A stretch of DNA of 5,153 nt from Flavobacterium sp. (lineage in GTDB: Bacteria; Bacteroidota; Bacteroidia; Flavobacteriales; Flavobacteriaceae). The DNA is taken from assembly GCA_019105125.1 (NCBI GenBank), contig JAHRWO010000130.1:1-5153 (forward strand), read 5' to 3'. The position numbers and the translations under genes were made by a program. Shown here one piece after another: positions 1-5,153 of this stretch; the first letter of the stretch is position 1, and each line of letters opens with the position of its first letter. The notes beneath the pieces were generated by a model, which worked only from the letters and a program-made list of their open reading frames with translations, was not told the DNA's origin and searched no databases.

Positions 1-1
1 T

Positions 2-1288
2 TATGGAAGTGATACTGATGATTACGACGATTACGATAACGAACACATCGATACAGGCGACATCAACATTGATGAATATCTAAGTAATGATGAAACGCCA
101 GATTACAAATATCAAACCAACAATTACAGTGATGACGATGAAGACAAAACGATGCCCTTCGCGGCTCCGGTAAGTTTTCATCAAGATTTAATCAATCAGT
201 TGAATACGTTTATTCTAACCGATGAAGAACGTGACATTGCTGAATTTTTAGTAGGAAGTATCGATGATATGGGTTACATCAGAAGAAGTATTCAAGATAT
301 TGTAGACGACATGGCTTTCACTCAAGGTATTTATACCGATGAACCTACGGTAGAACGAATTTTGCATTTGGTTCAAGATTTAGAGCCAGCTGGTGTTGGT
401 GCTCGCGATTTACAAGAATGCTTGTTGCTGCAATTGAAACACAAAACACCTTCAGATTCGATTACTTTAGCTATTAATGTGATTGAACAGCAATTTGATG
501 CTTTTACCAAAAAACATTACGATAAATTACTACAAAAATTCGATGTTTCCCAACAGCAATTACGCAAAGCTATTGATGAAATTGAAAAACTAAATCCAAA
601 ACCAGGAGGTAGTTTCGACGGTAATCAAAAAGCTGTAGAACACATTGTTCCGGATTTTACCATTCGAATTGTAGATGGCGAATTAGAACTTTCGTTAAAC
701 GGAAGAAATGCGCCAGAATTACATGTTTCTAAAGATTATCAGGAAATGTTGCAGAGTTATAAAGACAGTTCTGAAAAATCGAGTTCTCAGAAAGATGCCG
801 TTCAGTTTATCAAGCAAAAATTAGATTCGGCTAAGTGGTTTATTGATGCCATTAAACAGCGTCAGGAAACCTTATATGTTACGATGAATGCCATTATGCA
901 TTATCAAAAAGAATATTTTTTAGAAGGAGAAGAAACCAAACTTCGTCCGATGATTCTAAAAGATATTGCTGATATGGTAGGATTAGATATTTCAACAGTT
1001 TCGCGTGTAGCCAACAGCAAATATGTTGATACGCCTTATGGCACTAAATTGATTAAAGAATTCTTTAGCGAAGCGATGACCAACGATCAAGGGGAAGAAG
1101 TTTCTACTATCGAAATTAAGAATATTTTACAGCAAGTAATTTCGGAAGAAGATAAGAGAAAACCATTACCAGATGATCAATTAGCTGAAATTTTAAAGGA
1201 AAGAGGTTATCCAATTGCCAGAAGAACCATCGCAAAATACCGCGAACAATTAGACATTCCAGTAGCGCGATTAAGAAAGAAAATCTAA
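2..1288 (+). CDS. rpoN: RNA polymerase sigma-54 factor RpoN (5' partial)
   Basis: Sigma-54 binds core RNA polymerase and directs it to -24/-12 promoters, where an AAA+ enhancer-binding activator must open the complex with ATP. The reading frame is open from base 2 and in frame with the first internal ATG at 152, so that ATG is not the true start. The gene enters from the left edge; about 428 residues are visible, and family members are usually near 480-490. Counting from the ATG at 152: the core-binding domain includes LEPAGVGARDLQE (77-89), a helix-turn-helix with STVSRVANSKYV lies at about 265-300, and the diagnostic RpoN box ARRTIAKYRE is at 356-365 (bases 1217-1246). The first ~50 visible residues are very rich in Asp, Glu, Asn and Tyr, matching the acidic linker (region II) after the missing Gln/Leu-rich activator-contact region. 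It ends with TAA at 1286-1288, ten bases before the next gene, which is probably cotranscribed. Identification is very secure. Confidence 0.97.
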   Translation, partial: YGSDTDDYDDYDNEHIDTGDINIDEYLSNDETPDYKYQTNNYSDDDEDKTMPFAAPVSFHQDLINQLNTFILTDEERDIAEFLVGSIDDMGYIRRSIQDIVDDMAFTQGIYTDEPTVERILHLVQDLEPAGVGARDLQECLLLQLKHKTPSDSITLAINVIEQQFDAFTKKHYDKLLQKFDVSQQQLRKAIDEIEKLNPKPGGSFDGNQKAVEHIVPDFTIRIVDGELELSLNGRNAPELHVSKDYQEMLQSYKDSSEKSSSQKDAVQFIKQKLDSAKWFIDAIKQRQETLYVTMNAIMHYQKEYFLEGEETKLRPMILKDIADMVGLDISTVSRVANSKYVDTPYGTKLIKEFFSEAMTNDQGEEVSTIEIKNILQQVISEEDKRKPLPDDQLAEILKERGYPIARRTIAKYREQLDIPVARLRKKI

Positions 1289-1298
1289 CAGAGTAATT

Positions 1299-1910
1299 AT
1301 GGATTTAAAAAAGATATTACCTGTTTTCTCTTATATTTTTCATCCCATATTTGTGTCTTTATATGGCACTTTATTTTTCTTTTTAATTACCAATTCTTTC
1401 TTTTACAACTCACAAATTATCGTAACGTTAATTCAAGTAACGATTTTGACTTTGTTGTTACCTTTGTCGATGTATTTTTTATTTCGATCATTAGGCGTTG
1501 TTTCCTCTTTTACCGAAGCCAGCATTAGCGAAAGAAAAATGCCAATTGCAGTTCAAGCGATTTTATTGTTTATATTGATAAAATTTAGTGTTTCAAGAGA
1601 TACAGTTGCAGAGTTATATTTCTTTTTTCTTGGCGGATTTTTTAGCAGCGTAATTGTTTTAGCGAGCGTTATTTTAAAATTCAAAGCCAGTTTACACATG
1701 ATTGGAATTAGCGCTTTAACGTGCTTTATTTTTGGCTTAAGCATGTATTACCAAATGCCTTTTGTAAATCTTGTAGCATTTTCATTTGTTTGCGTGGGAC
1801 TAGTAGCTTCTTCACGTTTGTACATGAAAGCTCATACGTATCCAGAACTTATTGCAGGAATTATTATTGGAGCTGGTCCTCAGTTGTTTTTGTATCAGCA
1901 TTGGTTATAA
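1299..1910 (+). CDS. Polytopic membrane protein with degenerate PAP2-like signature
   Basis: This is a 203-residue, very hydrophobic protein with roughly six or seven membrane segments (about 10-31, 41-62, 83-98, 104-127, 132-148, 154-172, 184-198). The C-terminal motif around residues 172-183 has Ser-Arg, five residues, His179, three residues, Glu183. This copies PAP2 phosphatase motif 3 (SR-x5-H-x3-D) except that the last Asp is Glu. Ser131 and His133 (KASLH, 129-133) could be what remains of PSGH motif 2, and ERKMP (78-82) of motif 1, but both are poor matches. If it is a PAP2 relative it would act on lipid or polyprenyl phosphates at the inner membrane; activity is uncertain because key residues differ. 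The ATG at 1299 starts ten bases after the rpoN stop, which suggests cotranscription. Its last six bases overlap the opposing barrel gene. The PAP2 link is an inference from motif shape; the gene itself is secure. Confidence 0.85.
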   Translation: MDLKKILPVFSYIFHPIFVSLYGTLFFFLITNSFFYNSQIIVTLIQVTILTLLLPLSMYFLFRSLGVVSSFTEASISERKMPIAVQAILLFILIKFSVSRDTVAELYFFFLGGFFSSVIVLASVILKFKASLHMIGISALTCFIFGLSMYYQMPFVNLVAFSFVCVGLVASSRLYMKAHTYPELIAGIIIGAGPQLFLYQHWL

Positions 1911-2561
1911 AATATAAAACATCAAACCAATTTTTAATGTAGTAACATCATTCTCTGTAGCGGTTCTGTTCTTGTCAAAAAAAGGATTCAACCCATAATG
2001 AATATATGCATTCCAAGTATTAAATCCGAAAGTTAAATACGTTGCGTATTGAAATTTGTTCAATAAATCATTTATGTTTTCATTTCCAGAACTTGTTGGG
2101 CCAGTATATTCGAATTTACCGTCAATTAAATAGCTGGTTACAAAGCCTGCATATACTCGCCAAAATTTATGGCTTTCAGGAGTAGCATTTCGCCACCTAA
2201 ATTCAATTGGCACATCAACATAATGTAAAAACATTCTACTTTTCACTAATTGAAAATTTGGATTTTCAGAAATAGATGATAAATCAATATTTTGTTTTAA
2301 ATCATTAAACGAATATCCTACACCAGGTGCAATCGACCACTGTCTATTTTTGGAAATAGGAAAGTCTCTCAAAAATCCACCCGATAAACCTGTAGAAAAA
2401 GAGTATTGATTAAAATTTGCCGGGGTATTTTGCAAAAGATTATACGAAATCGAAATATAAAATTGATCTTCTCTAAATAAAGAATCAACTTCAATTTTCT
2501 TTTCTGTTTGGGAAAAGGAAATTAAAGAAGAAAACAAAGAAAAAACTACTAAAAATCGCAT
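1905..2561 (-). CDS. PorT-type outer membrane beta-barrel protein
   Basis: A 218-residue secreted protein, probably an eight-stranded-type barrel of the OMP_b-brl_2 (PorT-like) group. The N-terminus (MRFLVVFSLFSSLISFSQ) is a typical Bacteroidota signal peptide with cleavage near the SFSQ. The mature part has alternating aromatic/hydrophobic strands, for example REDQFYISISYNLL near the start and YVDVPIEFRWRN in the middle, and it ends LKIGLMFYIL, a good terminal beta-signal for outer membrane insertion. Proteins in this family include the type IX secretion/gliding factor PorT/SprT, but many annotated 'PorT family' proteins are unrelated in role. I cannot show that this is the secretion component, so I give no symbol. 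A GTG three bases upstream (2564-2562) is an alternative start; the ATG at 2561 is preferred because a hydrophobic signal peptide follows it directly. The gene lies downstream of the exbD terminator on the same strand and converges with the PAP2-like gene. Confidence 0.85.
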   Translation of the reverse strand: MRFLVVFSLFSSLISFSQTEKKIEVDSLFREDQFYISISYNLLQNTPANFNQYSFSTGLSGGFLRDFPISKNRQWSIAPGVGYSFNDLKQNIDLSSISENPNFQLVKSRMFLHYVDVPIEFRWRNATPESHKFWRVYAGFVTSYLIDGKFEYTGPTSSGNENINDLLNKFQYATYLTFGFNTWNAYIHYGLNPFFDKNRTATENDVTTLKIGLMFYIL

Positions 2562-2583
2562 CACATTTTTTTATAAAAATAAT

Positions 2584-2613
2584 AAAAAAAGGCACGCAAT
2601 GCGTACCTTTTTT
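2584..2613 (-). terminator. Intrinsic terminator after the exbB-exbD operon
   Basis: Read on the minus strand, GGTACGC (2607-2601), loop ATT, GCGTGCC (2597-2591) form a seven-pair stem with one G-T wobble. The stem is flanked by an A run upstream and a run of seven T downstream (2590-2584), which can extend the helix. On the plus strand the same hairpin has a C/A mismatch, so it is better as a minus-strand terminator. It starts about 17 bases after the stop of the second exbD, so it should end the exb transcript before the barrel gene. Confidence 0.85.
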
Positions 2614-2629
2614 ATTTATAAAATTAACA

Positions 2630-3103
2630 CTAATCTAAAGGATTACCTTGAGCAGTTGTATAATTTACTTTTAATTGTTCTATTTTTCGCAATTCTAATT
2701 TGATAGCAGAAACTAAACCCATCTTAACATTTTTGTCAATTTTTAATGAGGCTGTTAAATACTTTTCATCTTCTGAATTACGTTGCGCTCTTTCTGTAAT
2801 TACGAAGTTTCTAATTTCAGAAGGAGAAGCCATTTTGTCTGCTAATTGAATACGATCAGAACCTCCAAGAGTTGCTCTATAACGCTCACTTGGTTTTCCA
2901 GCATAGATATACATTACATATTCTTTCTTGTGCAATTTTGCAGTTTGATTAGCTTTAGGTAATGTATTTTCAATCTTCAGGTCAGTATCTTTCATCGTAG
3001 TAGCCGTCATGAAGAAGAACAAAAGCATAAATACAATATCAGGTAAAGACGCTGTTGAAATTGCAGGAGTGTCGCCTGTATTTTTCTTTTTAAATTTAGA
3101 CAT
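2630..3103 (-). CDS. exbD: ExbD/TolR-family biopolymer transport protein, second copy
   Basis: ExbD sits in the ExbB pore and couples proton flow to movement of a periplasmic domain that works on TonB. This 157-residue copy has the expected layout: a short basic cytoplasmic tail (KFKKK at 3-7), one membrane helix at about 22-37 opening with Pro21-Asp22, and a periplasmic domain ending near residue 157. Asp22 matches the essential proton-carrying Asp25 of E. coli ExbD. LPK at 48-50 just after the helix is the usual ExbD element, and DKNVKMG (123-129) fits the fold's conserved C-terminal segment. It differs clearly from the upstream exbD: it is shorter, has no cysteines, and has a basic stretch (KLHKKEY) in place of the acidic/proline linker. 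It is last in the operon, 20 bases after the first exbD, ends with TAG at 2632-2630, and is followed by the terminator. Whether it serves a TonB or a Tol-like partner cannot be told from sequence. Confidence 0.93.
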   Translation of the reverse strand: MSKFKKKNTGDTPAISTASLPDIVFMLLFFFMTATTMKDTDLKIENTLPKANQTAKLHKKEYVMYIYAGKPSERYRATLGGSDRIQLADKMASPSEIRNFVITERAQRNSEDEKYLTASLKIDKNVKMGLVSAIKLELRKIEQLKVNYTTAQGNPLD

Positions 3104-3123
3104 ACTTTCTTAATATTATATTA

Positions 3124-3735
3124 TTATTTTTTTGGTTCCGCTTCAGAAAGTCTCATAGGAAACATCTCTTGTATCTTTTTTACTTTTGGTTCTAAGTCTT
3201 CTATTAAACCTTCAGTTGCTTTAGAAGCAGGATCATTGAAGATATATTCCATTTCTGTAAAAGACATTCCATAACGCTTCTTACATTCTCTATCTCTTAA
3301 AAAATTATATGCTGCTACTAATTCGTTTTGAACTGCAATATAAGTTTCATAAGTAGTTTGCCCATCATTGTTTAAAGAAATAACCGCATCATCAGGACTA
3401 TCTGAAGAATTTGGATCTTTTTTCCCATAACAATATGTACATGTTCCTTTACCGTTATTTTCAAGAAAATCAATAGCAGTTTGTCTTAAGTCTTTAATGT
3501 CAACCAATTTTTCTTCAACTAGTAATTGATTGTCTTTGTTCACTAAAACTGTTAAAATATTTCTTTCATTAATAGGCGGAACAGGTGGGTTCTCTTCATA
3601 ACGAGGTAAGAGTCTATTAATTCCTTGATCAACTCCAATAGTGGTAGTCACTAAAAAGAAAATTAAAAGTAAGAATGCAATATCTGCCATAGAACCAGCA
3701 TTCACTTCTGGCGGTGCACCTCTTTTTTTACCCAT
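3124..3735 (-). CDS. exbD: ExbD/TolR-family biopolymer transport protein, first copy, with CxxC insert
   Basis: This 203-residue ExbD-family subunit of the proton-driven motor has a short N-terminal tail (MGKKRGAPPEVNAGS), Asp18 at the mouth of its membrane helix (about 18-34), and a periplasmic domain. Asp18 corresponds to the essential Asp25 of E. coli ExbD. It is longer than the usual 130-150 residues because of an insertion around residues 93-150 carrying Cys99-Thr-Tyr-Cys102 and a C-terminal extension with Cys151. The tail (about 158-203) is charged and helical-looking. The ATG at 3735 begins five bases after the stop of the upstream small membrane-protein gene, so the two are very likely translated from one mRNA. 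The second exbD follows 20 bases downstream. The family call is firm. The role of the cysteine insert is unknown; as a periplasmic segment it could form a disulfide or bind metal. Confidence 0.94.
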   Translation of the reverse strand: MGKKRGAPPEVNAGSMADIAFLLLIFFLVTTTIGVDQGINRLLPRYEENPPVPPINERNILTVLVNKDNQLLVEEKLVDIKDLRQTAIDFLENNGKGTCTYCYGKKDPNSSDSPDDAVISLNNDGQTTYETYIAVQNELVAAYNFLRDRECKKRYGMSFTEMEYIFNDPASKATEGLIEDLEPKVKKIQEMFPMRLSEAEPKK

Positions 3736-3740
3736 GATTA

Positions 3741-4169
3741 TTATTTTTTAAATTTAGAAAAACCAGTCCATCCAAGTACTGCAACAGAAATAAAAGCAAG
3801 AATATAAAATGTATTCAAACTTGTACTAATTAATTTAGAAGCAAATGAAGAAATAACTCCACCATCTTTTAATTTAACTTCAGTACTATCTGCAAGTATA
3901 AAGGCAACTAATACTACAGCTGCAAACAATCCTACTGAGATTAGGGCTCTTCTTAACTGTTCTTTATGAGTAATTAAGTTTTTGAAAACAAAATACACTA
4001 CAGAAAAGAAAGCAACAGCCATTGCTAAGTAAGATATATATATAAAGTAATCTACAATGTAAGAATTATTCTCCATAGATACTTCCATACCTAAAGTAGA
4101 TACGAATAATATAGAGGCAATAATACCTATTATAATTACTAAAATTTTTGAAATTTTGTATACGTTCAT
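3741..4169 (-). CDS. Small four-helix inner membrane protein within the exb operon, function unknown
   Basis: I do not recognise a named family for this 142-residue protein. It has four hydrophobic segments at about 7-25, 40-63, 76-93 and 118-136. Charge placement (Lys5/Lys8 at the N-terminus, KNLITHKEQLRR at 64-74 between helices 2 and 3, KFKK at the end) fits both termini in the cytoplasm, with two periplasmic loops at about 26-39 and 94-117. No signal peptide, catalytic motif or cysteine is evident. The gene lies between exbB (20-base gap) and the first exbD (5-base gap), in the same direction, which is strong evidence that it is coexpressed with the motor. An accessory or assembly role in the ExbB/ExbD complex is a reasonable inference and nothing more. 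The ATG at 4169 is preceded by an A/T-rich stretch with no Shine-Dalgarno match, as is normal for Bacteroidota. Confidence 0.88.
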   Translation of the reverse strand: MNVYKISKILVIIIGIIASILFVSTLGMEVSMENNSYIVDYFIYISYLAMAVAFFSVVYFVFKNLITHKEQLRRALISVGLFAAVVLVAFILADSTEVKLKDGGVISSFASKLISTSLNTFYILAFISVAVLGWTGFSKFKK

Positions 4170-4189
4170 AACAACAATTTGTTAATGTA

Positions 4190-5014
4190 TTATTTGTTTA
4201 ATTTCTCTTTGAAGTAATCTGACAACATATCAACTAAGCTGATAGAAGCATCTTCCATATCGTTAACGATAGAGTCAATTTTAGCTGTAATATAGTTGTA
4301 AAATACTTGAAGAATCATCGCTACGATAAGACCAAATACCGTTGTTAATAACGCTACTTTAATACCTCCAGCTACTAATGATGGCTCCATAGATCCTGCT
4401 GACTCAATTTGGTCAAACGCAACAATCATACCAATTACTGTTCCTAAGAATCCTAACATCGGTGCAAGTGCAATAAATAAAGAAACCCAAGATACGTTTT
4501 TCTCTAATTGACCCATTTGAACACCACCGTAAGCTACGATAGATTTTTCAGCAGATTCTAATCCGTGAGAAGAACGTTCTAAACCTTGATAGAAAATAGA
4601 TGCAACAGGACCAGCAGTGTTTTTAGCTACTTCTTTAGCTGCTTCAATACCACCTGAGTTTAATGCATTTTCTACTTCAGCTACGAATTTTTTAGTGTTA
4701 ATAGTTGAAAGGTTTAAGTAGATAATTCTTTCGATAGCAATTGCTAAACCTAAAATTAAACACAATAACACTGGAGACATCCAAATTGGATCTCCTTCAA
4801 TAAAACGTTTTTTCATTGATTGTGTAAAAGTAACTTCTTCAGCCGCAGCCTCATCAGTAGTTGCAGTAGCTTCGTCAGTAGTAGCTTCAGCTGTAGCTGT
4901 AGTATCAGCAACTTGTTCTGTTGCAGGTGCTGCTGCTTGAGTTGAATCTTGAGCTTGAACATTTCCAAAAGTCATAAGCCCTGTGATTGCTAAAATAGAA
5001 AATAATCTTTTCAT
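4190..5014 (-). CDS. exbB: ExbB/TolQ/MotA-family proton channel protein
   Basis: ExbB is the inner-membrane pentamer that conducts protons with ExbD and drives TonB-type energy transfer to the outer membrane. The 274-residue protein has an N-terminal signal peptide (1-21, ending VQA before QDS) and an Ala/Thr/Glu/Asp-rich periplasmic linker (22-60). Membrane helices follow at about 79-97, 174-195 and 217-240. The motif LGFLGTVIGM (187-196) is the MotA/TolQ/ExbB hallmark, and Thr192 and Thr225 match E. coli ExbB Thr148 and Thr181. An ungapped alignment by eye of the third helix with E. coli ExbB puts Val220 where Glu176 stands and Ile234 where a Pro stands. The exb name rests on the two exbD neighbours; TolQ is a less likely alternative since no tolB/pal is present. 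It is the first gene of the operon, about 83 bases from the tRNA gene. The start at 5014 is supported by the signal peptide following directly. Confidence 0.92.
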   Translation of the reverse strand: MKRLFSILAITGLMTFGNVQAQDSTQAAAPATEQVADTTATAEATTDEATATTDEAAAEEVTFTQSMKKRFIEGDPIWMSPVLLCLILGLAIAIERIIYLNLSTINTKKFVAEVENALNSGGIEAAKEVAKNTAGPVASIFYQGLERSSHGLESAEKSIVAYGGVQMGQLEKNVSWVSLFIALAPMLGFLGTVIGMIVAFDQIESAGSMEPSLVAGGIKVALLTTVFGLIVAMILQVFYNYITAKIDSIVNDMEDASISLVDMLSDYFKEKLNK

Positions 5015-5050
5015 CGCTTTTGTTCTTAAATTAAATTAGTTAATTGGGTT

Positions 5051-5083
5051 TAAAGATATAAAAATATTTATAAAATTTTAAAA
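5051..5083 (-). promoter_or_regulatory. Possible Bacteroidota-type promoter upstream of exbB
   Basis: On the minus strand, TATCTTTA at 5058-5051 fits the Bacteroidota -7 element TAnnTTTG except for its last base. A TTTT at 5083-5080, 21 bases upstream, is a weak match to the -33 TTTG/TTG element. Start of transcription would lie near 5045, giving a short leader of about 30 bases before the exbB ATG. The region is so AT-rich that chance matches are easy, so this is a candidate only. Readthrough from the tRNA-Ser gene is the alternative. Confidence 0.35.
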
Positions 5084-5097
5084 TTAATATCATTCTG

Positions 5098-5153
5098 CAG
5101 AGAGGAAGGGATTCGAACCCTCGATACCCTTGTGGAGTATACACACTTTCCAG
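5098..5153 (-). tRNA. tRNA-Ser(GGA), 3' part only
   Basis: Read on the minus strand from the window edge, the sequence gives a seven-base anticodon loop CTGGAAA (anticodon GGA at 5151-5149) and the 3' anticodon-stem half GTGTG. Next comes a long class II variable arm with a six-pair stem ATACTC/GGGTAT. The T arm is GAGGG TTCGAAT CCCTT, followed by the acceptor half CCTCTCT and discriminator G at 5098. The long variable arm and GGA anticodon identify serine, reading UCC/UCU. The 5' acceptor, D arm and 5' anticodon stem lie beyond the window. CCA is not fully encoded: the G is followed by CAG, as is common in this phylum. Confidence 0.93.

Noticed and set aside
1553..1744. 63-residue open frame on the minus strand
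   Set aside because: It lies wholly inside the PAP2-like gene on the opposite strand, is Lys/Asn/Ile-rich as expected from antisense of AT-rich DNA, and has no recognisable feature.
1721..1942. 73-residue plus-strand open frame overlapping the end of the PAP2-like gene
   Set aside because: It is an alternate frame of the real gene; the encoded peptide shows no domain or leader and runs into the opposing barrel gene.
1905..2561. Assigning the barrel gene as the type IX secretion gene porT/sprT
   Set aside because: Family resemblance and length fit, but as I recall the true porT/sprT often sits beside a menaquinone methyltransferase gene, which is not here, and many barrels share this family label.
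2591..2604. GGCACGCAATGC resembling a sigma-54 -24/-12 promoter, attractive because rpoN is nearby
   Set aside because: The GG and GC are separated by eight bases, not the required ten, and the sequence is explained by the terminator stem.
4173..4183. Small inverted repeat AACAATTTGTT in the gap between exbB and the four-helix gene
   Set aside because: Only five pairs around a single base, AT-rich and without a T run; too short for a convincing operator or terminator.
5060..5090. AT-only palindromic stretch (AAAATTTT type) after the tRNA as a tRNA terminator
   Set aside because: The pairing is all A-T in a region made almost entirely of A and T, so it is expected by chance and would make a weak hairpin.
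5098..5153. tRNA-Ser 3' end as an integration site for a mobile element
   Set aside because: No integrase gene, no repeated tRNA tail elsewhere in the window and no compositional break; the adjacent genes look like core functions.

Overview
The window is AT-rich and looks like a core-genome segment from a member of the Bacteroidota, most likely Flavobacteriaceae and close to Flavobacterium. The clues are an ExbB followed by two different ExbD genes, a PorT/OMP_b-brl_2-type outer membrane barrel, a sigma-54 with an acidic N-terminal region, A-rich translation starts without clear Shine-Dalgarno sequences, and a possible TAnnTTTG-type promoter element. The genus is inferred from gene content and style and was not confirmed by any search.

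Layout: on the plus strand, the window opens inside rpoN (sigma-54, 5' end cut off). Ten bases after its stop comes a gene for a polytopic membrane protein with a degenerate PAP2-phosphatase signature. That gene ends in a 6-bp tail-to-tail overlap with a minus-strand gene for a secreted PorT-type beta-barrel protein. Upstream of the barrel gene, and separated from it by a clear intrinsic terminator, is a compact minus-strand operon read from right to left: exbB, a small four-helix membrane protein of unknown function, exbD (first copy, with a Cys-X-X-Cys insert), and exbD (second copy). The gaps are 20, 5 and 20 bases. About 80 bases upstream of exbB lies the 3' part of a tRNA-Ser(GGA), cut by the window edge.

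How it works together: ExbB and ExbD form a proton-driven inner-membrane motor that normally energises TonB-dependent outer membrane transport. Here the motor has two non-identical ExbD subunits and an embedded four-helix protein that may be an accessory subunit. No tonB gene lies between the tRNA and the terminator. The ExbB lacks the glutamate of the third membrane helix that is conserved in E. coli ExbB and TolQ, while the two polar threonines and the ExbD aspartates are kept. The rpoN pair is a separate transcription unit.

There is no mobile element, CRISPR array or defence island, and no intergenic stretch longer than about 90 bases. The points worth a second look are variations within a housekeeping energy-transduction operon, not an obvious new system.
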